64,000 nucleotides of DNA. It comes from Liolophura sinensis (lineage: Eukaryota > Mollusca > Polyplacophora > Chitonida > Chitonidae). The number at the start of each line of letters is the position of its first letter. Position 1 is the first letter of the stretch. Below, one piece after another: positions 48,801-57,648 of the stretch. The stretch covers positions 25,971,915-26,035,914 of the forward strand of contig NC_088297.1 in NCBI RefSeq assembly GCF_032854445.1, written 5' to 3'. A program made the position numbers and the translations under genes. Under the pieces are notes generated by a model, which searched no databases, was not told where the DNA came from, and saw only the letters and a program-made list of their open reading frames with translations.

Positions 48801-51800
48801 CAGTGCTACACGGCTAGAGCTACATGGCCAGAGCTATACGGCCAGAGCTAAACGGTCATATTTACATGTCCAGTGCTACACGGCTAGAGCTACATGGCCA
48901 GAGCTATACGGCCAGAGCTAAACGGTCATATTTACATGTCCAGTGCTACACGGCTAGAGCTACATGGCCAGAGCTATACGGCCAGAGCTAAACGGTCATA
49001 TTTACATGTCCAGTGCTACACGGCTAGAGCCACACGGCCAGAGCTACATGGCCAGAGCTATACGGCCAGAGCTAAACGGTCATATTTACATGTCCAGTGC
49101 TACACGGCTAGAGCTACATGGCTAATGCTACACGACCAGAGGTATACAGCCAGTGCTACACGGCCAGAGCTACACGGCTACTGGGACACATATATAGATA
49201 GTACACCTCGTTTCTCACACATAAATGCCCCCAAGGCCATGGGTTTCCCCTGGACTTTATCCAGTTTCTTCCCACCATAATGCTGGGCATCGTCATACAA
49301 GTGAAATATTCTGAGTATGGCATGAAAGTCCAATTAAATAAATAAATAAGTGAATAAAAAGCATAACTTTTTATTTTTGTTATGCTGCACTACTAAGGTA
49401 TAGTAAGCAAAATCATGCACATTTAAATAAATATATAAATAAATATAGGAATAAATCAATGTCCCATATCTATTAATTGTATTTTATTTAGGTTATTACT
49501 GTGTTATGCCACACCAACGAATGTTCCACACCAAAGAATTTCCTACACCAAAGAATGCTCCACATCAAAGAATATCCCACACCAAAGAACATTCCACATC
49601 AAAGAATATTCCACACCAATGAATGTTCCACACCAAAGAATTTCCTACACCAACGAATGTTCCACACCAAAGAATTTCCTACACCAAAGAATGTTCCACA
49701 CCAAAGAATTCCCCACACCAAAGAATATTCCACAAATCTCCTGACTTGCACCTGAACCAATGGGAGTTGGATTCTAACATGCAAGCTCAGTAATCAGAGG
49801 TTCATTTTATTCTCTTTTGAGATAATCCAGTCAACAGCTTGATGAGAGCTTGACTTCAAGACACAGACAGATATTGTTAGAAGAAATTTAAAAGGCATAT
49901 TGTTAGAAGAACTTAAAGGCAATGAACGGTGGACAGTGCTTTCTCATGTAGTCTTACACGACGTTCATTTGAGACTTCTTCCCAAAATGTTGTCACACTT
50001 CCATTGTGTACCAGTACGTGAAAAACTATGATGTTAGCCAAAAACTGATCAATGTATCTATTACAGGTATAGCCAGTCGTGCTCTGAAACCCGTCCTAGG
50101 GATAGTGGATCCACTACACACCCTGACTGTCCCGGAGAGAGTCACCTGCTATACTGGATTTGACAGTCTCTGGTTTGTATGCTCCCTCTTCACACCCTGG
50201 GCTTAAAGATAGTGTGATGTGTTTGTACTGAATGATGATGTGTTTATACTGGAGATGATGATGTGTTTATACTGGATTATGATGTGTTTATACTGAATGA
50301 TGATGTGTTTATACTGGAGATGATGATGTGTTTATACTGGATTATGATGTGTTTATACTGAATGATGATGTGTTTATACTGGAGATGATGATGTGTTTAT
50401 ACTGGATTATGATGTGTTTATACTGGATGAGGATGAGGATGTGTTTATACTGAATGATGATGTGTTTATACTGGAGATGATGATGTGTTTATACTGGATT
50501 ATGATGTGTTTATACTGAATGATGATGTGTTTATACTGGAGATGATGATGTGTTTATACTGGATTATGATGTGTTTATACTGGATGAGGATGAGGATGTG
50601 TTTATACTGGATGATGATGTGTTTATACTGGATGGTGATGTGTTTATACTGGATGATGATGTGTTTATACTGAATGGTGATGTGTTTATACTGTGTTTAT
50701 ACTGGGTGGTGATGTGTTTATACTGGATGATGATGTGTTTATACTGGATGATGATGTCATGGAATATGATTTGTGTACATTTACATATAGATGCTGTTCC
50801 ATACTTGTATTCTAATACATGCTTTTTAGGTGAGTAAGCTGATGACTTATGGCCATTTTAGGTAAATAAGCTGATGACTTATTGGCAATTTTAGGTGAAT
50901 AAACTGATGACTTATGGCCATTTTAGGTGAATAAGCTGATGACTTATGGCCATTTTAGGTGAATAAGCTGATGACTTATGGCCATTTTAGGTGAATAAGC
51001 TGATGACTTATGGCCATTTTAGGTGAATAAGCTGATGACTTATTGGCATTTTAGGTGATGAGCTGATGACTTATGGCCATTTTAGGTGAATAAGATGATG
51101 ACTTGTCAAGAAATAACATGTTGTTAAGGTTGCAGGTTGTTAAGGTTAAATGTGGTGATAACTTGGCAGAAGTTTTCTTCTGAAGATGTATAAACCTTGT
51201 ATAAATGTATATAAAGGACATTTTGTCTGAACTAAGGCTGTCTGCATTTCACCCCCAGCTAGAGGGCCTGGGTTACTTAGATTTTATTTACCAGTATCAA
51301 GGATGTCTTGTCTGGAATAAGGCAGCCTGCATTTCACCGCCCAGCTGGAGTGCCGGGGTTACATAGATTTTATTTACCGGTATCAGGGACGTCTTGTCTG
51401 GACTAAGGCTGTCTGCATTTCACCCCCAGGTGGAGGGCTGGGGTTACTTAGACTTTATTTACCGATATAAAGGAGGTCTTGATTGGACTAAGGCTGCCTG
51501 CATTTCACCCCCAGGTGGAGGGCCAGGGTTACTTAGACTGTATTTACCGGTATCAGGGACGTCTTGTCTGGACTAAGGCTGTCTGCATTTCACCCCCAGC
51601 TAGAGGGCCGGGGTTACTTAGACTGTATTTACTGGTATTAGGGACGTCTTGTCTGGACTAAGGCTGCCTGCCTTTCACCCCCAGCTGGAGGGTTGGGGTT
51701 ACTTAGACTGTATTTACCAGTGTCAAGGACGTCTTGTTTGGACTAAGGCTGTCTGCATTTCACCCCCAGCTGGAGGGTTGGGTTTACTTAGACTGTATTT

Positions 51801-54800
51801 ACCAGTGTCAAGGACGTCTTGTCTGGACTAAGGCTGTCTGCCTTTCACCCCCAGCTAGAGGGCTGGGGTTACTTAGACTGTATTTACTGGTATTAGGGAC
51901 GTCTTGTCTGGACTAAGGCTGTCTGCCTTTCACCCCCAGCTAGAGGGCCGGGGTTACTTAGACTGTATTTACTGATATCAGGGACATCTTGTCTGGACTA
52001 AGGCTGTCTGCATTTCACCCCCAGCTAGAGGGCCGGGGTTACTTAGACTGTATTTACTGGTATTAGGGACGTCTTGTCTGGACTAAGGCTGTCTGCCTTT
52101 CACCCCCAGCTGGAGGGTTGGGGCTACTTAGACTGTATTTACCGGTGTCAAGGACGTCTTGTCTGGACTAAGGCTGTCTGCATTTCACCCCCAGGTGGAG
52201 GGCCTGGGTTACTTAGACTTAATTTACCAGTGTCCATACACAATGCTATCCACTTATCTGTATATCCCAGGTTAAGTGTACATGTGATGTAACATTGGAT
52301 GTGTTAGGGTTAATTTGCCTGCTTTAAGTATGAAAATACTTTATCAGTTTATTGCCAAAGGTTACTGGTTTTGGCCCCAGGCACTCTGGCTTCGTCCTTC
52401 CAGGAAACCATTGTACAAGTGAAACATTCTTGAACACATTGTTAAGCTGCAGTCAAATAAATGAACAAATAAAGACACCCTATTTTTTTCTGTTTTAGCC
52501 ATGCCTTAGAAGCCTTTACAGCTGTGCCGTATTACCAGCGAGAGCCTCGTCCAGAAAACCCCATATTACGGCCAGCGTATCAAGGTTCAAATCCCATCAG
52601 CGACATCTGGACACGGCACACAATGAAACTCTGCAAAGACTATCTGAAAAGGTGGGTCATATTATGTGCACTGTTTTATGTACTTTACGTTAAAGGGGTA
52701 AGTCTGTCAAGTTTCCCCAACCCATTAGACTGGCAGACATCATACACTCAGGTGTAATTGTGATGTTTGATATCAGTCTGTTAAATAAATAAAGTCATTT
52801 TAAATCAATTTTTTAAAGATCTTGGCTGATGTGATGTCTTATCTGAAGCAGAGTATACAAAGTAAAGGGAAGCATATCTTAGAGCTCATAAAGCACCAAT
52901 GCTGTCTACTTACTCGTGATTTCAGTACCAGTACAAGTGATAACACATGATCATAGCTGGCATTGTTGTTCAAGCTCCTGTTGGAAGATGGCACTGCGGT
53001 TTTAGGAGTTATCATTTGTTTCCCGTTTAAGAGGGCTGGATAAAGTACTCGTGAGTGCTTAGTTATCATACTCTGACACTGTGTCTTCAGCATGGCATTC
53101 CAGTGAGACAGCATGTGAACAATATACGCTGTCTCAGTGTAAAATAACAAGCGGACCATGGAAGAACATACATAAAATGGCGTATTAAAAATATGATGGA
53201 GAAGAGTTATAAAACTAGACTTAGTTTAGGATAGAATTCAGCTGATATGTGTATGTATGATGTCTGAATTCTCTGTTCCAGGGCTGTTTATGGAGCAGAT
53301 GACTTAGAGGCAAAAGCTGCCATGCACCAGGCAAGCTGCTTTGCTGGCATTGGCTTTGGGAATGCCGGGGTGCACTTGTGGTATGTTCATGATATATTCA
53401 TCCCATATGTGATATGTTCATGATGCATTCATCCCATTTGTGGTATGTTCATGGTACATTCATCCCATTTGTGGTATGTTCATGGTACATTCATCCCTTT
53501 TGTGGTATGTTCATGGTACATTCATCCCATTTGTGGTGTGTTCATGGTACATTCATCCCATTTGTGGTATGTTCATGGTACATTCATCCCATTTGTGGTA
53601 TGTTCATGATACATTCATCCCATTTGTGGTAAATTCACAGTAAATTCATCCCATTTGTGGTAAATTCACAGTAAATTCATCCCATTTGTGGTAAGTTCAT
53701 GATACATTTATCCCATTTGTGGTATGTTCATGGTACATTCATCCCATTTGTGGTATGCTCATGGTACATTCATCCCATTTGTGGTATGTTCATGATACAT
53801 TCATCCCATTTGTGGTATGTTCATGATACATTCATCCCATTTATGGTATGTTCATGATACATTCATCCCATTTATGGTATGTTCATGATACATTCATCCC
53901 ATTTGTGGTAAATTCACAGTAAATTCATCCCATTTGTGGTAAGTTCATGATACATTTATCCCATTTGTGGTAAGTTCACAAAGTTCAAATTCATTGCATT
54001 TGTGATGCATTCATGGTACCTACAACATACTGTTGTGGTAGTTTAGGGCAGTTTAAATCCACCTATCATGGTCTGATGGTTTGTGCGTGCGAACAATGGG
54101 CTGACGGTGAGCAAATCCGCCGTCATCATCGGCGTATCATCTGGGTATCATGTGTCGATGATGGTGGGACCATGGTGTGACAATTAGCGTAAGATTTTAT
54201 GATATTACCCGGTCATGTTGCTGTCATGGAATGAGTTATCTTGTATGGTGTGATTCTGTTGAAGTCATGGAATGAGTTACCCTGTCTGGTGTGATTCTGT
54301 TGTAGTTATGGAATGAGTTATCTTGTATGGTGTGATTCTGTTGAAGTCATGGAATGAGTTATCTTGTATGGTGTGATTCTGTTGAAGTCATGGAATGAGT
54401 TATCCTGTCTGGTGAGATTCTGTTGAAGTCCTGGAATGAGTTATCTTGTTTGGTATGATTCTGTTGAAGTCATGGAATGAATTACCCTGTCTGGTGTGAT
54501 TCTGTTGAAGTCATGGAATGAGCTATCCTGTATGGTTTGATTCTGTTGAAGTCATGGAATGAGTTATCTTGGATGGTGTGATTCTGTTGAAGTCATGGAA
54601 TGAGTTACCCTGTCTGGTGTGATTCTGTTGAAGTCCTGGAATGAGTTACCCTGTCTGGTGTGATTCTGTTGAAGTCATGGAATGAGTTATCTTGTTTGGT
54701 ATGATTCTGTTGAAGTCTTGGAATAAGTTACCCTGTATGGTGTGATTCTGTTGAAGTCATGGAATGAGTTATCCTGTATGGTGTGATTCTGTTGAAGTAA

Positions 54801-56579
54801 TGGAATGAGTTATCCTGTCTGGTGAGATTCTGTTGAAGTCCTGGAATGAGTTATCCTGTATGGTTTGATTCTGTTTTAGTCATGGAATGAGTTATCCTGT
54901 CTGGTGAGATTCTGTTGAAGTCCTGGAATGAGTTATCTTGTTTGGTATGATTCTGTTGAAGTCATGGAATGAGCTATCCTGTATGGTTTGATTCTGTTGA
55001 AGTCATGGAATGAGTTATCTTGGATGGTGTGATTCTGTTGAAGTCATGGAATGAGTTACCCTGTCTGGTGTGATTCTGTTGAAGTCATGGAATGATTATC
55101 TTATATGGTTTGATTCTGTTGAAGACATGGAATGAGTTACCCTGTCTGGTGTGATTCTGTTGCAGTCATGGAATGAGTTACCCAATCTCGGGCCTGTTGA
55201 AGTGGCTTGGGAAGACCTACACATCTGAGGGTTACCCCAACGATCACCCTATAGTGGTGGGTTTTTGGTCTAATGCTCCAAAGCGAAAAAAGTAAATTGT
55301 TAAATTTTTATTGAAACCTATTTCTGAGTTCTTAATAACTTAAATTATGTTCTTATTATAATGCGCTCTCTGATGGGGCAGTAATCAATATGTTAGTGCA
55401 CATATATGTGTGTTTCCATCATCCCACTTCTGACACCATAATTACTTATGTGTATGGATATACATATATAGTGATCAATGTTACAGTGTCCCTGTCCCAC
55501 TTCTGACACCATATTTTGCGTTTGTACTTGGATGTGATCAGTGTTCTAGTGTTCCTATCACACCTATGTTCACAGCCCCATGGTCTGTCTGTGGTGATTT
55601 CTGCCCCTGCTGTGTTTGAGTATACTGCCCCTGCTTGCCCAGCTCGCCACTTGGAAGCTGCAGAATTACTAGGTATTGGCACTCAAATACAAGTACTTGA
55701 AACTTTTATGAAAACTAGCTTATTAAGTGATAAACTAGTTTTCATAAAAGTTTCAAGGAAAAGGAACGCTAAAAATAAAGGAAGCATTGGTAGAAAAGAC
55801 GGTTAAAAATTGAAAATGCTTTGACTAGATGCAGTCAAGGGTTTGAATTCTGATATGGGTTTTACACGCCATGTTGATAATGCATGTTGTCAATGATGTA
55901 AAATTCATTTTGGTTTATACCTAAAGTAGTAAAGTTAATGTCAGATTCATATTATAGGCACACATTACATGATTTTAGTTCACAAGATGGTTTAATGCAT
56001 GTAAGAAACCTTCCATTTTGATTGTAGGTGCAGACATCAGCAATGTAAAAGAAGCTGATGCAGGGAAGTTGTTGGCAGATACGCTCAGATGGTACATGTG
56101 TGATTTGGGCATCCCAGATGGTATTTCCGTGTTTGGTTACACAAAGGATGACATCCCAGCTCTGGTCAAGGGCACATTGCCCCAGGTACCGTAACATTAA
56201 ATTGTTCAACTATTTATTGTTGAACAGGAATTGTTTACAGGTAGATTATAAACTTGACATTCAGCGTTATTTCCCTGATTTCTCAAGTGTGTTACCTGGT
56301 AGCAGATAGGTGTCTGATAAGTTACATATATTGTCTAAAGCTTCCTCACTGCAACACCAAGCAGGACCCCTGTTAACACCGGACCCCATTCTAAAAACAT
56401 TAATGTACAAATTTGTACGTGTACATGTGTAGCATATTAAATATTTGTTTGAAGTACGTAGTAGTTCCATGCATTTGTTTTTTCTTTTTCTCCAGCATCG
56501 TGTGATAAAGCTTTCACCGCGGCCAGTAGATGAGGAATCTTTGACACAGATGTTTGAGAACACACTGAATGTATATTGA
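33765..56579 (+). CDS. ADHFE1: Hydroxyacid-oxoacid transhydrogenase, mitochondrial (5' end missing, one frameshift)
   Basis: Twelve exons (33765-33829, 34050-34103, 41116-41270, 47435-47631, 48015-48093, 50067-50172, 52499-52651, 53282-53380, 55166-55256, 55576-55672, 56028-56185, 56496-56579) give 444 residues if one extra A in exon 48015-48093 is discounted. The family transfers hydride between 4-hydroxybutyrate and 2-oxoglutarate in mitochondria, giving succinate semialdehyde and 2-hydroxyglutarate; it is a group III (iron-type) alcohol dehydrogenase. Visible marks, numbered from the first full codon: nucleotide-binding [13 protein letters not shown] (109-121), [18 protein letters not shown] with metal ligands Asp215 and His219, HGMSYPISG with His303, and PHGLSVV with His334. 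The human protein is 467 aa, so only the transit-peptide exon is missing. Introns carry many tandem arrays, several copying splice junctions. A PRPP-synthetase-like gene lies tail-to-tail downstream. Confidence 0.93.
34050..34103 (+). CDS. ADHFE1: HOT exon [18 protein letters not shown]
   Basis: 54 nt, phase 0 to 0; acceptor ttttgtttcag, donor GTGAGT. The encoded peptide is nearly identical to the family's conserved AxSNIRYG..VT.EVGM. Confidence 0.92.
34165..40952. repeat. 65-bp minisatellite, 6.8 kb, about 104 copies
   Basis: The unit has 'gttttcccctccacaatgct', 'gttaggagtaaatggtgtga' and 'gggactcagtcagacagt', stepping 65 bp. It fills nearly the whole intron between the exons ending 34103 and starting 41116. 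Many units read 'cccctccacagtg' (pyrimidine tract plus AG, acceptor-like), others 'cccctccacaatg' without AG. Larger blocks recur: the stretch near 36700-37060 resembles that near 37840-38180. Confidence 0.97.
41116..41270 (+). CDS. ADHFE1: HOT exon with array-seeding 3' end
   Basis: Acceptor ctggtttcag, donor GTACAT (weak). Encodes [20 protein letters not shown] through [11 protein letters not shown], ending in phase 2 (AG). The last ~35 nt and the following intron are the source-like first unit of the 110-bp array that begins here. Confidence 0.92.
41236..45784 (+). repeat. 110-bp satellite carrying an exon end and splice donor, 41 copies
   Basis: The first unit overlaps the HOT exon: the exon's 'caatgtacgcgtggaaccta' and 'ccgatacgag' are followed by donor gtacatgata. 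Array units read 'cgatgtagatgttgaaccta', 'cagatatgag', gtacatgata (or gtacctgata). Donor-like GTAC sites fall at 41271, 41381, 41491 and so on every 110 bp to 45341, then at 45448 (one unit is 3 bp short), 45558, 45668 and 45778. That makes 42 in all, of which only the first is the real junction. Copies are highly alike. Confidence 0.96.
45950..46937. repeat. 31-bp minisatellite, about 32 copies
   Basis: Unit of the type 'gagattacatactgcagtgg' plus 'cagtttgagct'. Subtypes (gttgcag, cataatggcag, attggccat) occur in runs. Same HOT intron as the 110-bp array. Confidence 0.95.
47030..47301 (+). mobile_element. SINE, nearly full length, diverged
   Basis: Head 'cagcgtaatgacccatgagc' with 'tctcaccaatacggtcactg', middle 'gggaaggtctgtcagcagcc', 3' end 'aacgccaatcaagtaaataa'. 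More diverged than the 12225 copy; the A-box part is disturbed. Confidence 0.8.
47309..47410. repeat. About 22-bp pyrimidine-rich repeat, 4-5 copies
   Basis: Unit of the type 'ccattttgaccccttctttt' plus 'tg'. It lies 25-125 bp before the acceptor at 47434 and is pyrimidine-rich, so it extends the polypyrimidine region of this intron. Confidence 0.85.
47435..47631 (+). CDS. ADHFE1: HOT exon: nucleotide-binding GGGS
   Basis: Acceptor ctttaatcag; T completes AG|T (Ser). Encodes [36 protein letters not shown] and the conserved [17 protein letters not shown] stretch, then phase-1 donor GTAACT. GGGS binds the dinucleotide phosphates in this family. Confidence 0.95.
48015..48093 (+). CDS. ADHFE1: HOT exon with +1 frameshift
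   Basis: Acceptor tgtctttcag, donor GTACAT. The first part reads [10 protein letters not shown], the second [16 protein letters not shown] in a frame shifted by one base. Four A's at 48042-48045 stand where the family needs three (Glu-Thr as GAA ACC). As written, translation would stop soon after, at a TGA within the exon. All other exons are intact and in phase once one base is dropped, so an assembly error or a null allele is more likely than an old pseudogene. Confidence 0.88.
48110..49180. repeat. 14-bp satellite with 70-bp higher-order block
   Basis: The basic unit is 'agctacacggccag' with variants. From about 48660 to 49110 a 70-bp block ending in 'ggtcatatttacatgtccag' recurs six times nearly unchanged. 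The forward open frames over it (up to 137 codons) are repeat effects. Confidence 0.95.
49195..49352 (+). mobile_element. SINE 3' fragment
   Basis: Blocks 'ccatgggtttcccctggact', 'ttcccaccataatgctgggc', 'aagtgaaatattctgagtat' and an AAATAAATAA tail match the second half of the main SINE. Confidence 0.8.
49508..49740. repeat. 15-bp repeat, about 15 copies
   Basis: Alternating 'ccacaccaaagaatg' and 'ttcctacaccaaaga' type units, in steps of about 15 bp. Confidence 0.9.
50067..50172 (+). CDS. ADHFE1: HOT exon [20 protein letters not shown]
   Basis: Acceptor tctattacag, donor GTTTGT (weak). Encodes the conserved IASR.LKP..G..DPLHTL and ends with GFDSL plus TG of the Cys codon. It carries the metal ligand Asp of GFDSLCH. 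The 11-mer 'tatactggatt' in this exon also occurs in the array that starts 35 bp downstream. Confidence 0.95.
50205..50757. repeat. About 20-bp minisatellite in HOT intron
   Basis: Unit of the type 'gatgatgtgtttatactgga' with variable GAT steps; longer blocks of about three units are themselves repeated. It starts 33 bp after the donor at 50172. Confidence 0.93.
50826..51105. repeat. 32-bp repeat, about 8 copies
   Basis: Unit of the type 'aggtgaataagctgatgact' plus 'tatggccatttt', exact 32-bp step. Each unit has TTTTAGGTGA, which carries both an acceptor-like AG and a donor-like GT back to back. Confidence 0.93.
51228..52237. repeat. 85-bp satellite, about 12 copies
   Basis: The unit has 'ggctgtctgcatttcacccc', 'cagctggagggccggggtta', 'cttagactgtatttaccggt' and 'ggacgtcttgtctggacta', with an 85-bp step. 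Every unit carries 'tttcacccccag', a pyrimidine tract plus AG resembling an acceptor. Sixty-codon open frames recur every 85 bp as a repeat effect. Confidence 0.95.
52330..52475 (+). mobile_element. Decayed SINE-like fragment
   Basis: Blocks 'gtttattgccaaaggttact', 'ccaggcactctggcttcgtc', 'acaagtgaaacattcttgaa' and an AAATAAATGA tail. Sits 25-170 bp before the HOT acceptor at 52498. Confidence 0.5.
52499..52651 (+). CDS. ADHFE1: HOT exon [20 protein letters not shown]
   Basis: Acceptor tctgttttag, donor GTGGGT. C completes TG|C (Cys), then His219, a metal ligand. Encodes the conserved [17 protein letters not shown] and ends KRW-type LKR in phase 2. Confidence 0.95.
52652..53281 (+). other. 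HOT intron, unique sequence
   Basis: One of the few HOT introns without a tandem array. Ends with acceptor tctctgttccag. The minus-strand frame at 52839-53159 matches nothing I recognise. Confidence 0.55.
53282..53380 (+). CDS. ADHFE1: HOT exon [20 protein letters not shown]
   Basis: Encodes [20 protein letters not shown] and [12 protein letters not shown] plus TG of the next Cys. Donor GTATGT. The conserved [22 protein letters not shown] continues across the intron to the exon at 55166. Confidence 0.95.
53376..53990 (+). repeat. 31-bp minisatellite seeded at a splice donor, about 19 copies
   Basis: The exon end and donor read TTGTG|GTATGTTCATGATA. Array units repeat ttgtggtatgttcatggtac followed by attcatcccat, so each carries the last five exon bases plus the consensus donor GTATGT. 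Some units have changed to ggtaaattcac or ggtaagttcat. The first unit is continuous with the exon. Confidence 0.92.
53991..54215 (+). other. HOT intron, unique spacer between arrays
   Basis: About 200 bp of unique sequence between the donor-seeded and the acceptor-seeded array of the same intron. Confidence 0.5.
54216..55184 (+). repeat. 41-bp minisatellite seeded at a splice acceptor, about 23 copies
   Basis: Units read gtgtgattctgttgaag followed by tcatggaatgagttaccc or ...ttatcc, step 41 bp. The real junction at the array's end reads gtgtgattctgttgcag|tcatggaatgagttaccc, so a unit contains the pyrimidine-rich intron end, the AG and the first 18 exon bases. Array copies mostly have AAG where the real acceptor has CAG; one copy (near 54304) has TAG. 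Confidence 0.94.
55166..55256 (+). CDS. ADHFE1: HOT exon [20 protein letters not shown]
   Basis: Acceptor ttctgttgcag; T completes TG|T (Cys302). It starts with His303, a metal ligand, and ends DHPIV before donor GTGGGT. Its first 18 bases are those repeated in the preceding array. Confidence 0.95.
55257..55575 (+). other. HOT intron, unique
   Basis: AT-rich with a short duplicated 'cccacttctgacaccat' pair (55426 and 55498). Ends in acceptor ctatgttcacag. Confidence 0.6.
55576..55672 (+). CDS. ADHFE1: HOT exon [20 protein letters not shown]
   Basis: Acceptor tatgttcacag, donor GTATTG, phase 0 to 1. Begins PHG with metal ligand His334 and ends [13 protein letters not shown], matching the family. 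Confidence 0.95.
55696..55757 (+). other. 62-nt perfect hairpin in HOT intron
   Basis: 55696-55718 and 55735-55757 are exact reverse complements over 23 bp (arm begins cttgaaacttttatgaaaac), with a 16-nt spacer that itself can add four pairs (ttat/ataa). The hairpin lies 23 bp after a donor. Could be a fold-back element or a small-RNA precursor; nothing decides. Confidence 0.85.
56028..56185 (+). CDS. ADHFE1: HOT exon [20 protein letters not shown]
   Basis: Acceptor ttgattgtag, donor GTACCG. Encodes [40 protein letters not shown] and [12 protein letters not shown]; the last stretch is identical to the family's [12 protein letters not shown]. Confidence 0.95.
56496..56579 (+). CDS. ADHFE1: HOT last exon
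   Basis: Acceptor tttttctccag. Encodes [20 protein letters not shown] and ENTLNVY, then TGA. The human enzyme ends in a similar way (…LFE.SM.LY). Confidence 0.94.
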   Translation, partial: HRVIKLSPRPVDEESLTQMFENTLNVY

Positions 56580-56699
56580 GACCTTTTACTGACGGCCTGT
56601 GTTATTCATAGATAGAAACACAGGGTTGAAGACACACTGAGAACTTTGACTAACTGACAGTGTTATTCATAAATAAAAACACAGAAATAATGCTACGGT
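56580..56699 (+). other. HOT 3' UTR with AATAAA
   Basis: AATAAA at 56672-56677, about 95 bp after the stop, is the nearest candidate polyadenylation signal. A second lies at 58416. A roughly 60-bp segment is imperfectly duplicated here ('gtgttattcata'). Confidence 0.5.
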
Positions 56700-56734
56700 C
56701 ATTTTAATACAAAGATGTCAGAGAACAAAGCTCA

Positions 56735-57648
56735 TTCTCATTCACACAAAACTCAACTGATCTATGTTCTCACAAATCTGGGATACATGTAAGATCTAGG
56801 TACTGAGAACAAAGCTCAATCCCATTCACACAAAAGTCTACTGATCTATGTTCTCACAAATCTGGGATACATGTAAGATCTAGGTACTGAGAACAAAGCT
56901 CAATCCCATTCACACAAAACTTTACTGATCTATGTTCTCACAACTCTGGGATACATCTAAGATCTAGGTACTGAGAACAAAGCTCAATCCCATTCAACAA
57001 AACTCTACTGATCTATGTTCTCACAAATCTGGGATACATGTAAGATCTAGGAACTGACAACAAAGCTCAGTCCCATTCACACAAAAGTCTACTGATCTAT
57101 GTTCTCACAAATCTGGGATACATGTAAGATCTAGGTACTGAGAACAAAGCTCAGTCCAGTTCACACAAAAGTCTACTGATCTATGCTCTCACAACTTTGG
57201 GATACATGTAAGATCTAGGTACTGAGAACAAAGCTCAGTCCCATTCACACAAAACTTTACTGATCTATGTTCTCACAACTTTGGGATACATGTAAGATCT
57301 AGGTACTGAGAACAAAGCTCAATCCCATTCAACAAAACTTTACTGATCTATGTTCTCACAACTTTGGGATACATGTAAGATCTAGGTACTGAGAACAAAG
57401 CTCAATCCCATTCAACAAAACTTTACTGATCTATGTTCTCACAACTTTGGGATACATGTAAGATCTAGGTACTGAGAACAAAGCTCAATCCCATTCAACA
57501 AAACTTTACTGATCTATGTTCTCACAACTCTGGGATACATGTAAGATCTAGGTACTGAGAACAAAGCTCAATCCCATTCAACAAAACTTTACTGATCTAT
57601 GTTCTCACAACTCTGGGATACATGATGTAAGATCTAGGTACTGAGAAA
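56735..57648. repeat. About 82-84-bp satellite, 11 copies
   Basis: The unit has 'gagaacaaagctcaatccca', 'actgatctatgttctcacaa' and 'tgggatacatgtaagatcta'. Lengths differ by small deletions in the 'acacaaaa' stretch. Begins about 155 bp after the HOT stop codon. Confidence 0.95.

Noticed and set aside
48361-49280. Forward frames encoding [13 protein letters not shown]-type repeats
   Set aside because: 14-bp satellite inside a HOT intron; no conserved protein is apparent.
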